From Patescibacteria group bacterium (GTDB lineage: Bacteria > Patescibacteriota > JACPGU01), in the NCBI GenBank assembly GCA_028718745.1, contig JAQULF010000009.1, positions 1-37,487 of the forward strand: DNA of 37,487 nucleotides, written 5' to 3'. Below the pieces are notes generated by a model. The model had not been told where the DNA came from, did not search any database, and saw nothing but the letters and a program-made list of their open reading frames with translations. Made by a program: the position numbers and the translations under genes. Each line of letters opens with the position of its first letter. Position 1 is the first letter of the stretch. This document shows positions 37,173 to 37,487 of the stretch, piece after piece.

Positions 37173-37195
37173 GCCTGCCTCGCCGGTAGGCGGGG
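37173..37195. repeat. GC-rich palindrome (family 3) in the ftsZ leader
   Basis: GCCTGCCTCGCCGGTAGGC then GGGG, the same family as 6770-6790. It ends 3 bp before the GGAGGA ribosome site of ftsZ, so folding could affect access to it. Confidence 0.7.
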
Positions 37196-37206
37196 ATGGA
37201 GGAATA

Positions 37207-37487
37207 ATGCCTATGAAAATGAAAAAAACCAATATTTCTTCTGAAAGCTCTCTTGCGACAGCTAGTAATATAGTTGGAGCGAGTGGGGATGTTTTTGCTA
37301 GGATCAAGGTAATTGGCGTTGGCGGATCAGGCTGTAACGCCGTCGACCGCATGATTAACGCAAAATTGAAAGGCGTAGAATTTGTTGCGGCAAATACCGA
37401 TGCTCAAGCTCTTTATCACTGCCAGGCTCCGATAAAAATTCAAATCGGAAAAGAAACGACACGCGGACTTGGAGCCGGAGCTGATCC
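37207..37487 (+). CDS. ftsZ: Cell division protein FtsZ, 3' end outside window
   Basis: Tubulin-like GTPase that forms the division ring. The visible 93 residues begin [20 protein letters not shown], a variable tail. The FtsZ core then starts: [40 protein letters not shown] and [16 protein letters not shown], which leads into the GTP-binding tubulin signature. The ATG at 37207 has GGAGGA 4 nt upstream; Met codons 3 and 5 are alternatives. It follows ftsA in the usual order but has its own promoter. The gene is cut by the window edge. Confidence 0.97.
   Translation, partial: MPMKMKKTNISSESSLATASNIVGASGDVFARIKVIGVGGSGCNAVDRMINAKLKGVEFVAANTDAQALYHCQAPIKIQIGKETTRGLGAGAD

Noticed and set aside
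1-37487. CRISPR arrays, tRNA, rRNA or tmRNA genes
   Set aside because: No regularly spaced direct repeats and no cloverleaf-like or rRNA sequence was seen by eye in any gap; a tRNA and Rfam scan would be needed to be sure.

Overview
The window reads as a chromosomal piece of a Candidate Phyla Radiation bacterium (Patescibacteria, most likely the Parcubacteria side; this is inferred from gene content and style, not from a marker tree). It uses the standard code (TGA as stop). Most core genes are AT-rich and many lack a Shine-Dalgarno sequence. LeuRS carries an inserted Nudix domain. Recognisable core genes are nusB (partial), rpmF, leuS, tsaC, radA, mpg, nusA, clpC, hisS, purE/purC/purB, a CCA-adding enzyme, ftsA and ftsZ (partial).

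Layout. 1-8.2 kb is mostly minus strand: nusB and rpmF, two unknown small genes, a REP-associated transposase (RAYT), leuS, two tiny Cys-rich ORFs, a small membrane protein, a methyltransferase, tsaC and tspO. 8.3-13.4 kb is plus strand: a second methyltransferase, a hicB-hicA-radA cluster, membrane proteins and mpg. 13.4-18.1 kb alternates unknown genes with a WecG-type glycosyltransferase and nusA. 18.1-27.9 kb holds clpC with a textbook CIRCE operator, an MBL hydrolase, an orphan hicB with a truncated hicA, hisS, a membrane-anchored cyclophilin and a LigD-type polymerase domain. 28.0-31.0 kb is a GC-rich minus-strand purBCE operon with a frameshift in purE. 31.2-37.5 kb holds cca, a dinD gene broken by a second RAYT unit, an NYN nuclease, an SNase-like protein, ftsA and ftsZ.

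The most striking feature is the density and variety of small dispersed repeats. Family 1 hairpins begin with GTAG and sit inside the reading frames of Mpg, NusA, ClpC and the first RAYT. Family 2 hairpins begin with GTTGGTTC; they bracket the second RAYT and also lie in the clpC leader. A third GC-rich palindrome family is inside a methyltransferase and just before ftsZ. A roughly 170-bp composite element (ends GTCATCC / GGATGAC) occupies many intergenic gaps and abuts the truncated hicA. AT-rich word arrays sit inside leuS, cca, wecG-like and MBL genes. Two different REP/RAYT pairs thus appear together in 37 kb, and core protein genes seem to tolerate in-frame palindromes, much as Rickettsia palindromic elements do.

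A second theme is a set of unrecognised small or medium genes, several visibly GC-richer than the core. They tend to have consensus sigma70-type promoters (17-bp spacers), strong Shine-Dalgarno sequences and strong intrinsic terminators, and they stand as self-contained cassettes between housekeeping genes. Both hicB genes and cca, by contrast, look leaderless.
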